A stretch of 64,000 nucleotides of DNA from Comamonas sp. B21-038 (lineage in GTDB: Bacteria; Pseudomonadota; Gammaproteobacteria; Burkholderiales; Burkholderiaceae_C): contig NZ_CP092462.1 of assembly GCF_022387135.1 (NCBI RefSeq), positions 4,464,001 through 4,528,000 on the forward strand, given 5' to 3'. The notes beneath the pieces are model-generated. The model made no database searches, had not been told where the DNA came from, and saw nothing but the letters and a program-made list of their open reading frames with translations. The stretch's first letter is position 1; each line of letters begins with the position of its first letter. Below, piece by piece: positions 52,495-61,895 of the stretch. A program made the position numbers and the translations under genes.

Positions 52495-53199
52495 ATGACC
52501 GTATGGAACAAGCTGGTGACTGCGCTGCGCGGCGCCGCGCACGAGGCGGGTGAAGCCGTCACTGACAGCCAGGCGCTGCGCATCCTGGACCAGGAGATCC
52601 GCGATGCCGACAACGACCTGAACAGCTCCAAGGAAGCGCTGGCCGAGATCATGGCCAAGCAAAAGCTGTCTGCTGGCAAGCTGCAGACCACCCAGGCGAA
52701 GATTGCCGAATACGAAGGCTATGCGCTCAAGGCGCTGGAAACCCAGGACGAGGCCCTGGCGCTAGAGGTTGCCGGCAAGGTGGCGCTGCTCGAAACCCAG
52801 CGCGATGAGGAAGAGGCCCAGCTGGGCGCCTTCACCCAGAGCGTGGAGCAGCTGCGCACGGCGATCCAGACGGCGCAGTCGAACATCAAGCGCCTCAAGC
52901 AGCAGGCGGACACCGTCAAGGCCACCGAGAGCGTGCAACGCGCCCAGGCGACGGTAGCGGGCCGCTACACCGGCTCGCAGTCGCGGGTGCAGACGGCGCT
53001 TGATTCGCTCGAACGCATCAAGCAAAAGCAGGCCGAGCGCGGCGCCCGCATGGAGAGCGCGGCCGAGCTGGCGCAAAGCAGCAGCGAGGACGCGCTCGAC
53101 GCCAAGCTGCGCGCCGCAGGCATCACCGCCACCGCCGGCAATGCGCAGTCGGTGCTCGAGCGCCTCAAGGCGCAACGCGCCGGCTCCAAGGAAGGTTGA
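52495..53199 (+). CDS. PspA/IM30/Vipp1 family protein
   Basis: The 234-residue protein starts with an amphipathic membrane helix (MTVWNKLVTALRGAAHEAGE). A long coiled coil covers about residues 25-160 (DADNDLNSSKEALAEIMAKQ; QLGAFTQSVEQLRTAIQTAQ), and a shorter helix follows. This is the ESCRT-III-like PspA fold that coats and repairs damaged inner membrane. It is closest to the YjfJ-type paralogue by neighbourhood (yjfI upstream). No pspBC or pspF is nearby, so it is not the classical Psp operon. AAGGAG precedes the ATG. Confidence 0.92.
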   Translation: MTVWNKLVTALRGAAHEAGEAVTDSQALRILDQEIRDADNDLNSSKEALAEIMAKQKLSAGKLQTTQAKIAEYEGYALKALETQDEALALEVAGKVALLETQRDEEEAQLGAFTQSVEQLRTAIQTAQSNIKRLKQQADTVKATESVQRAQATVAGRYTGSQSRVQTALDSLERIKQKQAERGARMESAAELAQSSSEDALDAKLRAAGITATAGNAQSVLERLKAQRAGSKEG

Positions 53200-53292
53200 T
53201 ACCGCCCGGGGCCATGGCTGGCCCGACCAGACACACAACAAGTGAGGAGCCGGCGCTGCGGCCGCTACCGCACACCTAGAAGAGGGACTGCC

Positions 53293-53976
53293 ATGTCGAC
53301 ATTTCTGCACTATGCGCTGGGCTTTCCAACCTTCATCTTCGGCGCATTGCTGCTGTGCATGCTGCTGTACTGGCTGATCGCCCTGGTCGGCCTGGTGGAG
53401 ACCGATTCGCTGGACCAATGGCTGCTGTTTGACGGCAGCGACCATGCCCATGGCGTGGAGCATTCGGTCAGCGCGCTGGCCGGCCTGCTGCTCAAGGTGG
53501 GTCTGGGCGGCATTCCGGCCACCGTGATCCTGACGGTGCTGCTGCTGCTGTCCTGGCTGGCCTCCTATGTGCTGTGCCACCTGGTGCCCATGCCCGAGGG
53601 CTGGGCGCTGCTCAACCTGCTTATCGGCAGCGCGCTGGCAGTGGCTGCGCTGGTGCTGGGCTTTGCCGCCACCGTGGTGGTGCTGCGGCCGCTGCGCGGC
53701 CTGGTGGCGCGCATTGCGCCGCCTGAGACCCCCCAGGTGCTGTTGGGCCGCACGGGCCTTGTGCGCAGCGGGGTGGTCAACGCCACGCAAGGCTATGGCA
53801 GCGTCGATGACGGCGGCGGCGGGCTCAATGTGCAGATGCGCTCGCCAGAGTGCGACCTGCCGCGCGGCACCGAGATCGTGCTGATCGAGCACTTGCCCGA
53901 GCACAACGCCTGGCGCGTGGTCAGCAAGGCTGAGTTCGACGGCAGCGAGATACCGGGCCTGCTGCCACCGGTTTGA
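53293..53976 (+). CDS. yqiJ: YqiJ-type (DUF1449) membrane protein with OB-fold
   Basis: The 227-residue protein has membrane helices near 10-33 (PTFIFGALLLCMLLYWLIAL), 72-95 and 103-128. An NfeD-like OB-fold follows (about 140-215) with GRTGLVRSGVVNATQGYGSV and RGTEIVLIEHLPEHNAWRVV. NfeD/YqiJ proteins pair with flotillins, and the next gene is a flotillin, as in E. coli yqiJK. It starts 93 nt after pspA. Confidence 0.9.
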   Translation: MSTFLHYALGFPTFIFGALLLCMLLYWLIALVGLVETDSLDQWLLFDGSDHAHGVEHSVSALAGLLLKVGLGGIPATVILTVLLLLSWLASYVLCHLVPMPEGWALLNLLIGSALAVAALVLGFAATVVVLRPLRGLVARIAPPETPQVLLGRTGLVRSGVVNATQGYGSVDDGGGGLNVQMRSPECDLPRGTEIVLIEHLPEHNAWRVVSKAEFDGSEIPGLLPPV

Positions 53977-54054
53977 TGGGAGCGGCTCGCCCGCGCCAGC
54001 GCGGCGGCCCGCATTCGCAATTTTTCAAAGACTGATATTGATAGGGAGATCCGC

Positions 54055-56145
54055 ATGAATTGGGGAAATATGGAGTGGTACATCGTTGCCGGGGTGCTGA
54101 TCGGCTCGGTCTTCATCGTCATCCTGGGCCTGTTTGCACTGGTCAAGGCCTTCTACATCAAGGTGCCCCAGGGCACGGCCTTGATCATCAACGACACCAC
54201 CTCGCAGCCCAAGGTGAAGTTCACCGGCGGCATGGTGCTGCCGGTGATCCACAAGAAGGAGTTCATGCGCATCTCGCTGATCACCTTGGAGATTGACCGC
54301 CGGGGCAAGGAAGGCCTGATCTGCCGCGACAACATGCGCGCCGATATCACCGTCGCGTTCTACCTGCGCGTCAACGAGACCGCTGCCGACGTGCTCAAGG
54401 TGGCCAAGGCCATCGGCGTGGACCGCGCCTCGGAAAAGGGTGCCGTCAACGAGTTGTTCAATGCCAAGTTCTCCGAGGCCTTGAAGACCGTGGGCAAGCA
54501 GATCGACTTTGTGAAGCTGTTCGAGAACCGCCAGGATTTCCGCGACCAGATCATCCATGTGATCGGCAACGATCTCAACGGCTATGTGCTCGAAGACGTG
54601 GCCATCGACTACCTGGAGCAGACCTCCAAGGCCTCGCTGGACCCGAACAACATCCTGGACGCCGAAGGTATCCGCAAGATCACCGAGCTGACGGCCAACC
54701 AGAACATCGTCACCAACGAGCTCGAGCGCAATGCCGAGCTGGCCGTGACCAAGAAGAACGTCGAGACCAAGGAAGCGATGCTGGCGCTGGAGCGCCAGCA
54801 GGCCGATGCCGAAGCGCGCCAGAAGCGCGAGATCGCGACCATCCAGGCGCGCGAACAGGCCGAGACCCAGAAGGTGCAGGAAGAGGAGCGCCTCAAGGCC
54901 GAGCAGGCCCGCATCCAGACGCAGGAGCAGCTCGACATCCGCGAAGAAAACCGCCAGCGTGAAGTGGCGGTGGCGCAGCAGAACCGCGAGCGTGCGGTGG
55001 TCATCGAGATCGAAAAGGTCACCCGCGCCAAGGACCTGGAAGTGGTCTCGCGCCAGCGCGAGGTGGAGCTGCAGCGCATCGAGAAGGAAAAGGCCATCGA
55101 AGTCGAGAAGGCCAACATCGCCAACGTCATCCGCGAGCGTGTGGTGGTCGAAAAGGGCGTGGCCCAGGAAGAGGAACGCATCAAGGAAGTGCGCGTCGTG
55201 TCCGAAGCCGAGCGCATGAAGCAGGTCACCGTGCTGACCGCCCAGGCCCAGGCCGAAGAGGACCTGGTGCGCCAGGTCAAGAAGGCCGAGGCAGATGAAA
55301 CCGCGTCGCGCCACAAGGCCGTTGAGGTGACCACCCTGGCCCAGGCCGAGCTGGAGGCCGCCGGCAAGACGGCCGAAGCCAAGAAGAAGATGGCCGAGGC
55401 CATCGAGGTCGAGCGCGCAGCGCCCGGCCTGGCTGATGCCAAGGTGCGCGAAGTGACGGCCGCTGCGATCGAGCGCGAAGGCCTGGTGCAGGCCAAGATC
55501 ATTGCCGAGAAGCTGATGGCCGAGGCCCGAGGCGAAGAGGAAAAGGGCCTGGCGGAAGTGCGCGTGATCGAGGCCCAGGCCGATGCCAACGAGAAGCTGG
55601 GCCTGGCCGATGCCAAGGTGCTCGAAGAGCGCCTGATGGCGCAGGCCCGTGGTGAGGCCCAGGTGGGCAACACCAAGGCTGTCGTGACCCGCGATGTCGG
55701 CCAGTCCGAAGCCGATGTGCTGCGCGACAAGCTGTTCGCCGAGGCCAAGGGCCTGACCGAGAAGTTCGGCGCGCTGGCCTCGCTGTCCGACCAGGCCCGC
55801 TCGCACGAAGAGTTCCGCATGCAGCTGGAGAAGAACTTCGAGCAGGCGCTCGCCGCCATCGAGGCGAACAAGACGGTGGCGCAGGAGCAGGCCGAGGTGC
55901 TGTCGGCCGCGCTGTCCAAGGCCAATATCGACATCGTCGGTGGCGGTGGCGACTTCTTCAACAACTTTGCCAAGGCGCTGTCGGTCGGCAAGGCGGTCGA
56001 GGGTGTCTCGGCCAAGAGCCCCATCGTGCAGGAGCTGCTGCAGAAGTTCATTGGCGGCAAGGGCCTGCCCAGCGATGCGCTGAGCAACCTGCTGGGCGGT
56101 GGCCAGGACAAGAAGAGCCTGCCCCCTTCGGCGGCCGAGTCCTGA
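54055..56145 (+). CDS. yqiK: YqiK-type flotillin
   Basis: The 696-residue protein has an N-terminal membrane helix (about 9-32, IVAGVLIGSVFIVILGLFAL) and an SPFH/Band-7 domain (about 35-205; GTALIINDTTSQPKVKFTGG, ADITVAFYLRVNETAADVLK). A long Glu/Ala/Arg-rich coiled coil runs over about 210-600, and an oligomerisation tail ends DALSNLLGGGQDKKSLPP. It is longer than the E. coli YqiK I remember (about 550 residues), mainly in the coiled coil. It probably forms ring-like membrane scaffolds with YqiJ. GGGAGA lies before the ATG. Confidence 0.93.
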   Translation: MNWGNMEWYIVAGVLIGSVFIVILGLFALVKAFYIKVPQGTALIINDTTSQPKVKFTGGMVLPVIHKKEFMRISLITLEIDRRGKEGLICRDNMRADITVAFYLRVNETAADVLKVAKAIGVDRASEKGAVNELFNAKFSEALKTVGKQIDFVKLFENRQDFRDQIIHVIGNDLNGYVLEDVAIDYLEQTSKASLDPNNILDAEGIRKITELTANQNIVTNELERNAELAVTKKNVETKEAMLALERQQADAEARQKREIATIQAREQAETQKVQEEERLKAEQARIQTQEQLDIREENRQREVAVAQQNRERAVVIEIEKVTRAKDLEVVSRQREVELQRIEKEKAIEVEKANIANVIRERVVVEKGVAQEEERIKEVRVVSEAERMKQVTVLTAQAQAEEDLVRQVKKAEADETASRHKAVEVTTLAQAELEAAGKTAEAKKKMAEAIEVERAAPGLADAKVREVTAAAIEREGLVQAKIIAEKLMAEARGEEEKGLAEVRVIEAQADANEKLGLADAKVLEERLMAQARGEAQVGNTKAVVTRDVGQSEADVLRDKLFAEAKGLTEKFGALASLSDQARSHEEFRMQLEKNFEQALAAIEANKTVAQEQAEVLSAALSKANIDIVGGGGDFFNNFAKALSVGKAVEGVSAKSPIVQELLQKFIGGKGLPSDALSNLLGGGQDKKSLPPSAAES

Positions 56146-56319
56146 ACCCTGACCAGGCCAGGCCGCGCCGGGCTGGACCATGCCGGGCCAGGCGCCCTGC
56201 CTGGTCTGGCCTGACCTTGGGCCGGTTCGATCCTTCTGGGCGCCCAGCCCTCTTGCAACGCAGGCCCCAGTCCGCGCGCTGGCCTGCCGTGCCCCACCGC
56301 ATTCTCTGCCGCTCTAGCC

Positions 56320-59300
56320 ATGTCCACTACCCCATCCAACGACTCCCCAGACCGCTCTGCCGTTGACGACGCCGTCGCCAGTGGCGGCTCCTATGAAGTG
56401 CTGGCCAAGCGGCTCGATGCCCAGGGCCAGGCGCTGGAGACGCTGGCGCGTGAACTCAATGAAGCACGGCTGGAGGAGTTTGGCCGCAGCCAGATGGAGG
56501 TCATCGCCCGCATGCGGGTGCGCACCGAAAACAACTGCCTGGGCCGCGACATCGCCCAGGTCGGCGGTTATCTGCTGTTTGGCTACAACGTCTTCATGGG
56601 CCTCAAGCAGGAGACACGCATCGACGATGTGTTCGCGCTCTACCGCCTGCATGAGGGCGAGCAGGGCTACGAAGTCACACCGGTGGACACCAAGGACAGC
56701 TTTCTGGGCATCCAGAGCTTTGTCCAGGATTTCCAGGAGCTCTACGCCTACTACAAGCACACCAAGCTGATGCAGCTGGCGGTGCGCGATGGCAAGCTGC
56801 TGGCCAGCTTCCAGATCGGCGAGCGCCTGGGCGATGTGCGGGTGTTCCGCTGGTCGGTCTCGCCCGATGGCCAGCAGATCCGCTACATCGACAACCGGGG
56901 CGAGCGTGACATCGAGCTGCCGGCACCCCATGATTTCGAATGGCAGCGCGCCGGCCGCGAGCACCTGGTACAGGGCCGCCACCCGCACATCAACATCCTC
57001 GACAAGGTGTTTGTCGAGACGCTCGATGGCGACCTGACGATCAAGGTCGAGAACAACACCAACGACGGCCTGGGCATCTACCGCGAGCCGGTGCAGGAGA
57101 AGAACCAGTCGCTCGACGACGCCGTGTTTGAATACGCGGCCGTCGGCAGCCTGATCCTGCTCAAGATCCTGCCCTACCGCGAGGACCAGTGGCGCTACTT
57201 GGTCTTCAACACCTTGTCGCGCCAAGTGCTGCGCATCGATGCGATTGGCGCGGCCTGCATCCAGCTGCCGCAGGACCACGGCATCATCTTCCCCGGCGGC
57301 TACTACCTGCAAAACGGCGAGCACCGCGCCTTCGAACAGAACATGCAGGGCATGCGCTACCGCCGCAGCATCCGCTCGCCCAATGGCGAGGACGTGCTCT
57401 ATGTGTTCTACGAGCCCGAGAGCGGGCGCATGGCACTGTTCAAGTACAACCTGATCGAGCGTGCGCTGCAGCCGCCGATCATCGGCCACGGCTATGCGCG
57501 CATGGACGATGGCCGCATCGTCATCTTTGCTGCCGAGAGCAATGAGGCTTCGCGCGTGCATCCGATGCAGCTGTGGCGCACGCCCTTCGCATCGGACGAC
57601 TATGCCGCGCGCCAGCCGCAAAAGGACAGCGCGCTGGGCCGCATCGGCAATGCCGAGCTGGTCAGTGGCATCTCTGACCTGTACAGCGTGCGCAAGGAGA
57701 TCGCCGCCACCGAGGTATCGCTGCCGCGCTACGAGCGCCTGATCGACACCGCGCGCCGCCTGTTCGAGCGCTACCACTGGCTCAGCGGCCCGGGCATGCA
57801 GGCGCTGCATGAGAACCTGCTGGGCATCGTCGCCACCGGCGATGCGGTGCTGGACGAGTACGAGAAAGTCGAGAGTATCCGCCAGGCCTCGGCCAAGGCG
57901 ATGAGTGAGGTCAGCAGCCGCCATGTGCAGCTGCTCAAGCAGATACGCCTGTCCGATGGCGACAGCATCGACGACTATGTAGGCGCGCTGACCGATCTGG
58001 CCGCATTGCGCGGCCAGTTGCTGGCCACGCGCGAGCTGCGTTATGTCGATGCCGCAGCGATCGAGGCCATGGTGCAGACGGCTGACGAGGCCCAGGCCGA
58101 GGTCTCGCAGCGCACGGCGGGCTTCATTGCCACCGATGCTGCGATGCAGCCCTATGTGGAGCAACTGCAGGCACTGGACCAGCAGGCCCAGGCGGCCACC
58201 ACCGTGGTGCAGCTGGCCGAGCCGCTGGCGCAGATGGCCCAGATGTCGGCCGCGCTCGATCTGCTGTCCGAGCTGATGGGCAGCCTCAAGATCGACGATG
58301 CCACCCAGCGCACGGCGGTGGTGGACCGCATCTCGTCCATCTATGCCCGCCTCAACCAGGTGCGGGCCCGGGCCGAGCAGCGCAAGTCCGGCCTGGGCAG
58401 CGCCGAGAACCTGGCGCAGTTTGCCGCGCAGCTGGCGCTGTTCTCGCAGAGCATTGTCAGCGGGCTGAACCTGGCCCAGACCCCCGAGAAATGCGACGAG
58501 CAGCTGGCGCGCTTGCTGGTGCAGCTCGAAGACATCGAGGGCCAGTTTGGCGAGCATGCGCAGTTTCTCTCGGACATCATCGCCAAGCGCGAAGAGGTGC
58601 TGGAGACCTTCGAGGCGCGCAAGCAGTCCCTGCAGGACGAGCGCCAGCGCCGCGCGCAGGGCGTGCTCGACGCCGCGCTGCGCATTGTGCAGGGCCTGCC
58701 CAAGCGCACCGAGAAGATCGCCAGCCCCGAAGCGCTGCACGCATTCTTCGCAGGCGACCCGCTCATCGCCAAGCTCAAGGAGCTGGCCCAGCGCCTGCGC
58801 GGAGAGCTGCAGGACCCCGTCAAGGCCGATGACATCGACAGCCGCATCAAGTCGCTGCGCGACCAGGCCTTCCGCGCGCTGCAGGACCGCACTGATCTGT
58901 ACGAGGGCGATGGCAAGCTGATCCGCCTGGGCCGCCACCGCTTCTCGGTCGGCAACCAGGATCTGGACCTGACCTTGCTGCCCCGCGATGGCCAGCTCTA
59001 CCTGCACCTGGTGGGCACCGAATACTTCGAACCCGTGGACAACCCCGAGTTGGCCGGGCTGCAGGCCTACTGGGATGCGTCAACACCTGCTGAATCCGCC
59101 CAGATGTACCGGGGGGAGTACCTGGCGCTGGAGGTGGTGCAGGCCGTGCGAGCCGGCCGCGAGGGCTGGAGCGAGGACCGCCTGCGCCAGCTCTTGCCCG
59201 ATGCCGAGGCGCTGACCCAGGCGATTAGGGAGTTTTCTGCGCCGCGCTACCGCGACGGCTATGAGCGCGGCATCCACGACCATGATGCGGCGCTGATCCT

Positions 59301-61821
59301 GCAGGCGCTGGTGCCGCTGGCCGATGGCGCCGGTGTGCTGCGCCATGCGCCGCAGGCACGCAGCCTGGCGCTGCTGTTCTGGAGCCAGCAGGCCCATATC
59401 CAGCAGCCGCAGCTGGCCAGCAGCATTGCGCGCTGGCCGGAGCGCGCGCAGCAGGCCCTGGCGATGCAGCAGCTGCTGGGCAGCGAGGCCGAGCGTCTGG
59501 CGCTGCAGACCGACATCATGGCCCAGCTGCGCGCCTTTGCGCAGGACCAGGGGCTGCTCGATGCGCTGCTGCGCTCCGACCCGGCCAGCCCGTTGCTGGC
59601 AGCCGCTGCGCCCGATGAGAGCGAGTGGGACAGCGAGGCCGACAACCTGCTGCGCGCCGCCGCCGATTACCTGCAGGCCGAGCTGGCGCACAAGGCGCTG
59701 CGCCTCCATTTCTCGGGTGCCAGCCAGGCGGTGGTGGCTGCCTTGCAGCAGGCGCTCAAGGCCGGCCCCAAGGAAGGGCTGCACTGGGCCGATCTGCAGC
59801 GCTACTGGGCGGGCAGCGAGGCCGGCCAGGCCAGCCGTGAGCGCGGCGCCGCACCGCTGGCCCAGCGCTGGCGCAGCGCGCTGCACTGGCTGCAGACGGT
59901 GGCCGAGGCTGCGCCGCCGGCCGAGCGCGCCGCCTGGCTGCCGTACTGCAGCGAGGCCGCCGCCTGGCTGGTCTGCCAAAGCGAGCTGCCGCACCAGGTC
60001 AGCCATGCCGATCTGCGCTGCGAAGTGCCGGGCCTGCTGGGGCAGCACGGCCGGGTGGAGGGCGGCCGCATGCACATCCAGCTCGACGAGCTGACCACGC
60101 GCGCGGCGCGCCACTACCGCCGCTATGTGCCGCAGTGGGAGCGCTACCAGGCGCTGCGCCAGCAGCTGCTGGGCGACTACCGGGCGCGCTTCCGGCTGGA
60201 GGAATTCAAGGCCCGGCCGCTGTCGTCCTTTGTGCGCAACCGGCTGATCAACGAGATCTACCTGCCGGTGATCGGCGACAACCTGGCCAAGCAGATCGGC
60301 GTGGTGGGGGAGAACAAGCGCACCGACCAGATGGGCCTGCTGATGATGATCTCGCCGCCCGGCTACGGCAAGACCACGTTGATGGAGTACGTGGCCAACC
60401 GCCTGGGGCTGATCTTCATGAAGATCAACGGCCCGGCGCTGGGCCATTCGGTGCGCTCGCTTGACCCGGCGCAGGCGCCCGACGCGACGGCGGCCAAGGA
60501 GCTGGAAAAGCTCAACCTGGCGCTGGAGATGGCCAACAACGTGATGCTGTACATCGACGACATCCAGCATACGCACCCCGAGTTTCTGCAGAAGTTCATC
60601 TCGCTGTCCGATGGCACGCGCCGCATCGAAGGCGTGTGGCGGGGCCAGACCAAGACCCATGACATGCGCGGCAAACGCTTTTGCGTGGTCATGTCCGGCA
60701 ACCCCTATACCGAGTCGGGGGAGGTCTTCAAGATCCCGGACATGCTGGCCAACCGCGCCGATATCTACAACCTGGGTGATGTGCTGGGCGGCATGGACGA
60801 GGTCTTCAAGCTCAGCTATATCGAAAACAGCATGACCTCGAACGCGGTGCTGGCGCCGATGGCCACGCGCAGCCTGCAGGACCTGTACCTGCTGCTCGAC
60901 CGGGTGCAGGGCAAGGAGGTCTCGGCCAATGCGCTGTCGCACGACTACGCCGCCGCCGAGCTGCGCGAGATGGAGGCCGTGCTCCAGCGCATGCTGCAGG
61001 TGCGCGAGCTGGTGTTCAAGGTGAACCAGCAGTACATCCACAGCGCTGCGCAGGACGACAACTACCGCACCGAGCCACCGTTCAAGCTGCAGGGCAGTTA
61101 CCGCAACATGAACAAGCTGGCCGAGAAGATCACCCCGGTGATGAACGATGCCGAGATGGCGCAGATGCTGAGCGACCATTACCAGGGCGAGGCGCAGATG
61201 CTGACCGGCGGCGCCGAGGAAAACCTGCTCAAGCTCGCCGAGCTGCGCGGCAGCGCCGATGCCCAGGGCCAGGCGCGCTGGGCCGAGATCAAGGCCCAGT
61301 TCCAGCGCCAGCAGGCCGCCGGCGGCGCCAACGCCGATGCCGCCACCCGGGTGACGACCCAGCTGGTCGACCTGGTGGCCGCCACCCGCGCGATGGCCGA
61401 TGCCCAGCAGGCCCGGCACAGCGGCGCCAGCGCGGCGCAAGCGGAGCTGCAGCACATGCTGGCGCAGTGGGGCCAGGCGCAAACGGCGGTGCGCCAGTCG
61501 CTCGATGGCATCCGCCAGGCGGTGCTGGACAGTGCACCGCCGCAACAGCCGGCCCGCCAGGCCCACCCACAGCCGCTGGATCTGGCGGTGCAGCAGCTCG
61601 GCCAGCTGGTGCTGCAGTCCTTGCAGCCCGTCGTCGAGCACCTGGACCAGAGCCGGCGCCAGCAGCTGGGCCTGCACCGGGTGCTGCTGCAGGTCGCTGC
61701 GCGCCTGCAGGAGCAGATCGACCAGCAGCGCGCCGGCCGCCTGCCGGTGCAGCCCACCTTGCAGGCCGACGACATCGACAAGGCTTTTGACCGGATGCAG
61801 GACCCGCGCCCGCCGGCTTGA
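56320..61821 (+). CDS. Giant AAA+ ATPase with DUF3686 region (annotated family: DNA repair ATPase)
   Basis: The 1833-residue protein has four parts. Residues 50-450 form a beta-rich, propeller-like DUF3686 region (GGYLLFGYNVFMGLKQETRI; VFRWSVSPDGQQIRYIDNRG). Residues 480-900 are mostly helical coiled coil. The AAA+ core has Walker A PPGYGKTT near 1345-1352, Walker B MLYIDDIQ with Asp1413-1414, sensor 1 VMSGNPY, and NRADIYNLGD. A Gln/Ala-rich helical tail follows (1600-1833). The DNA repair name has little support that I know of. Its position after flotillin suggests it remodels envelope complexes. The 174-nt spacer before it is CCAGGC-rich. Confidence 0.88.
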   Translation: MSTTPSNDSPDRSAVDDAVASGGSYEVLAKRLDAQGQALETLARELNEARLEEFGRSQMEVIARMRVRTENNCLGRDIAQVGGYLLFGYNVFMGLKQETRIDDVFALYRLHEGEQGYEVTPVDTKDSFLGIQSFVQDFQELYAYYKHTKLMQLAVRDGKLLASFQIGERLGDVRVFRWSVSPDGQQIRYIDNRGERDIELPAPHDFEWQRAGREHLVQGRHPHINILDKVFVETLDGDLTIKVENNTNDGLGIYREPVQEKNQSLDDAVFEYAAVGSLILLKILPYREDQWRYLVFNTLSRQVLRIDAIGAACIQLPQDHGIIFPGGYYLQNGEHRAFEQNMQGMRYRRSIRSPNGEDVLYVFYEPESGRMALFKYNLIERALQPPIIGHGYARMDDGRIVIFAAESNEASRVHPMQLWRTPFASDDYAARQPQKDSALGRIGNAELVSGISDLYSVRKEIAATEVSLPRYERLIDTARRLFERYHWLSGPGMQALHENLLGIVATGDAVLDEYEKVESIRQASAKAMSEVSSRHVQLLKQIRLSDGDSIDDYVGALTDLAALRGQLLATRELRYVDAAAIEAMVQTADEAQAEVSQRTAGFIATDAAMQPYVEQLQALDQQAQAATTVVQLAEPLAQMAQMSAALDLLSELMGSLKIDDATQRTAVVDRISSIYARLNQVRARAEQRKSGLGSAENLAQFAAQLALFSQSIVSGLNLAQTPEKCDEQLARLLVQLEDIEGQFGEHAQFLSDIIAKREEVLETFEARKQSLQDERQRRAQGVLDAALRIVQGLPKRTEKIASPEALHAFFAGDPLIAKLKELAQRLRGELQDPVKADDIDSRIKSLRDQAFRALQDRTDLYEGDGKLIRLGRHRFSVGNQDLDLTLLPRDGQLYLHLVGTEYFEPVDNPELAGLQAYWDASTPAESAQMYRGEYLALEVVQAVRAGREGWSEDRLRQLLPDAEALTQAIREFSAPRYRDGYERGIHDHDAALILQALVPLADGAGVLRHAPQARSLALLFWSQQAHIQQPQLASSIARWPERAQQALAMQQLLGSEAERLALQTDIMAQLRAFAQDQGLLDALLRSDPASPLLAAAAPDESEWDSEADNLLRAAADYLQAELAHKALRLHFSGASQAVVAALQQALKAGPKEGLHWADLQRYWAGSEAGQASRERGAAPLAQRWRSALHWLQTVAEAAPPAERAAWLPYCSEAAAWLVCQSELPHQVSHADLRCEVPGLLGQHGRVEGGRMHIQLDELTTRAARHYRRYVPQWERYQALRQQLLGDYRARFRLEEFKARPLSSFVRNRLINEIYLPVIGDNLAKQIGVVGENKRTDQMGLLMMISPPGYGKTTLMEYVANRLGLIFMKINGPALGHSVRSLDPAQAPDATAAKELEKLNLALEMANNVMLYIDDIQHTHPEFLQKFISLSDGTRRIEGVWRGQTKTHDMRGKRFCVVMSGNPYTESGEVFKIPDMLANRADIYNLGDVLGGMDEVFKLSYIENSMTSNAVLAPMATRSLQDLYLLLDRVQGKEVSANALSHDYAAAELREMEAVLQRMLQVRELVFKVNQQYIHSAAQDDNYRTEPPFKLQGSYRNMNKLAEKITPVMNDAEMAQMLSDHYQGEAQMLTGGAEENLLKLAELRGSADAQGQARWAEIKAQFQRQQAAGGANADAATRVTTQLVDLVAATRAMADAQQARHSGASAAQAELQHMLAQWGQAQTAVRQSLDGIRQAVLDSAPPQQPARQAHPQPLDLAVQQLGQLVLQSLQPVVEHLDQSRRQQLGLHRVLLQVAARLQEQIDQQRAGRLPVQPTLQADDIDKAFDRMQDPRPPA

Positions 61822-61895
61822 AAGCTTTGTTATCAGGTGCAAGCAGCGCCTTTGTCCTAGCCATGGGGCAGGGCGCATACCGATACACTGTGCCG

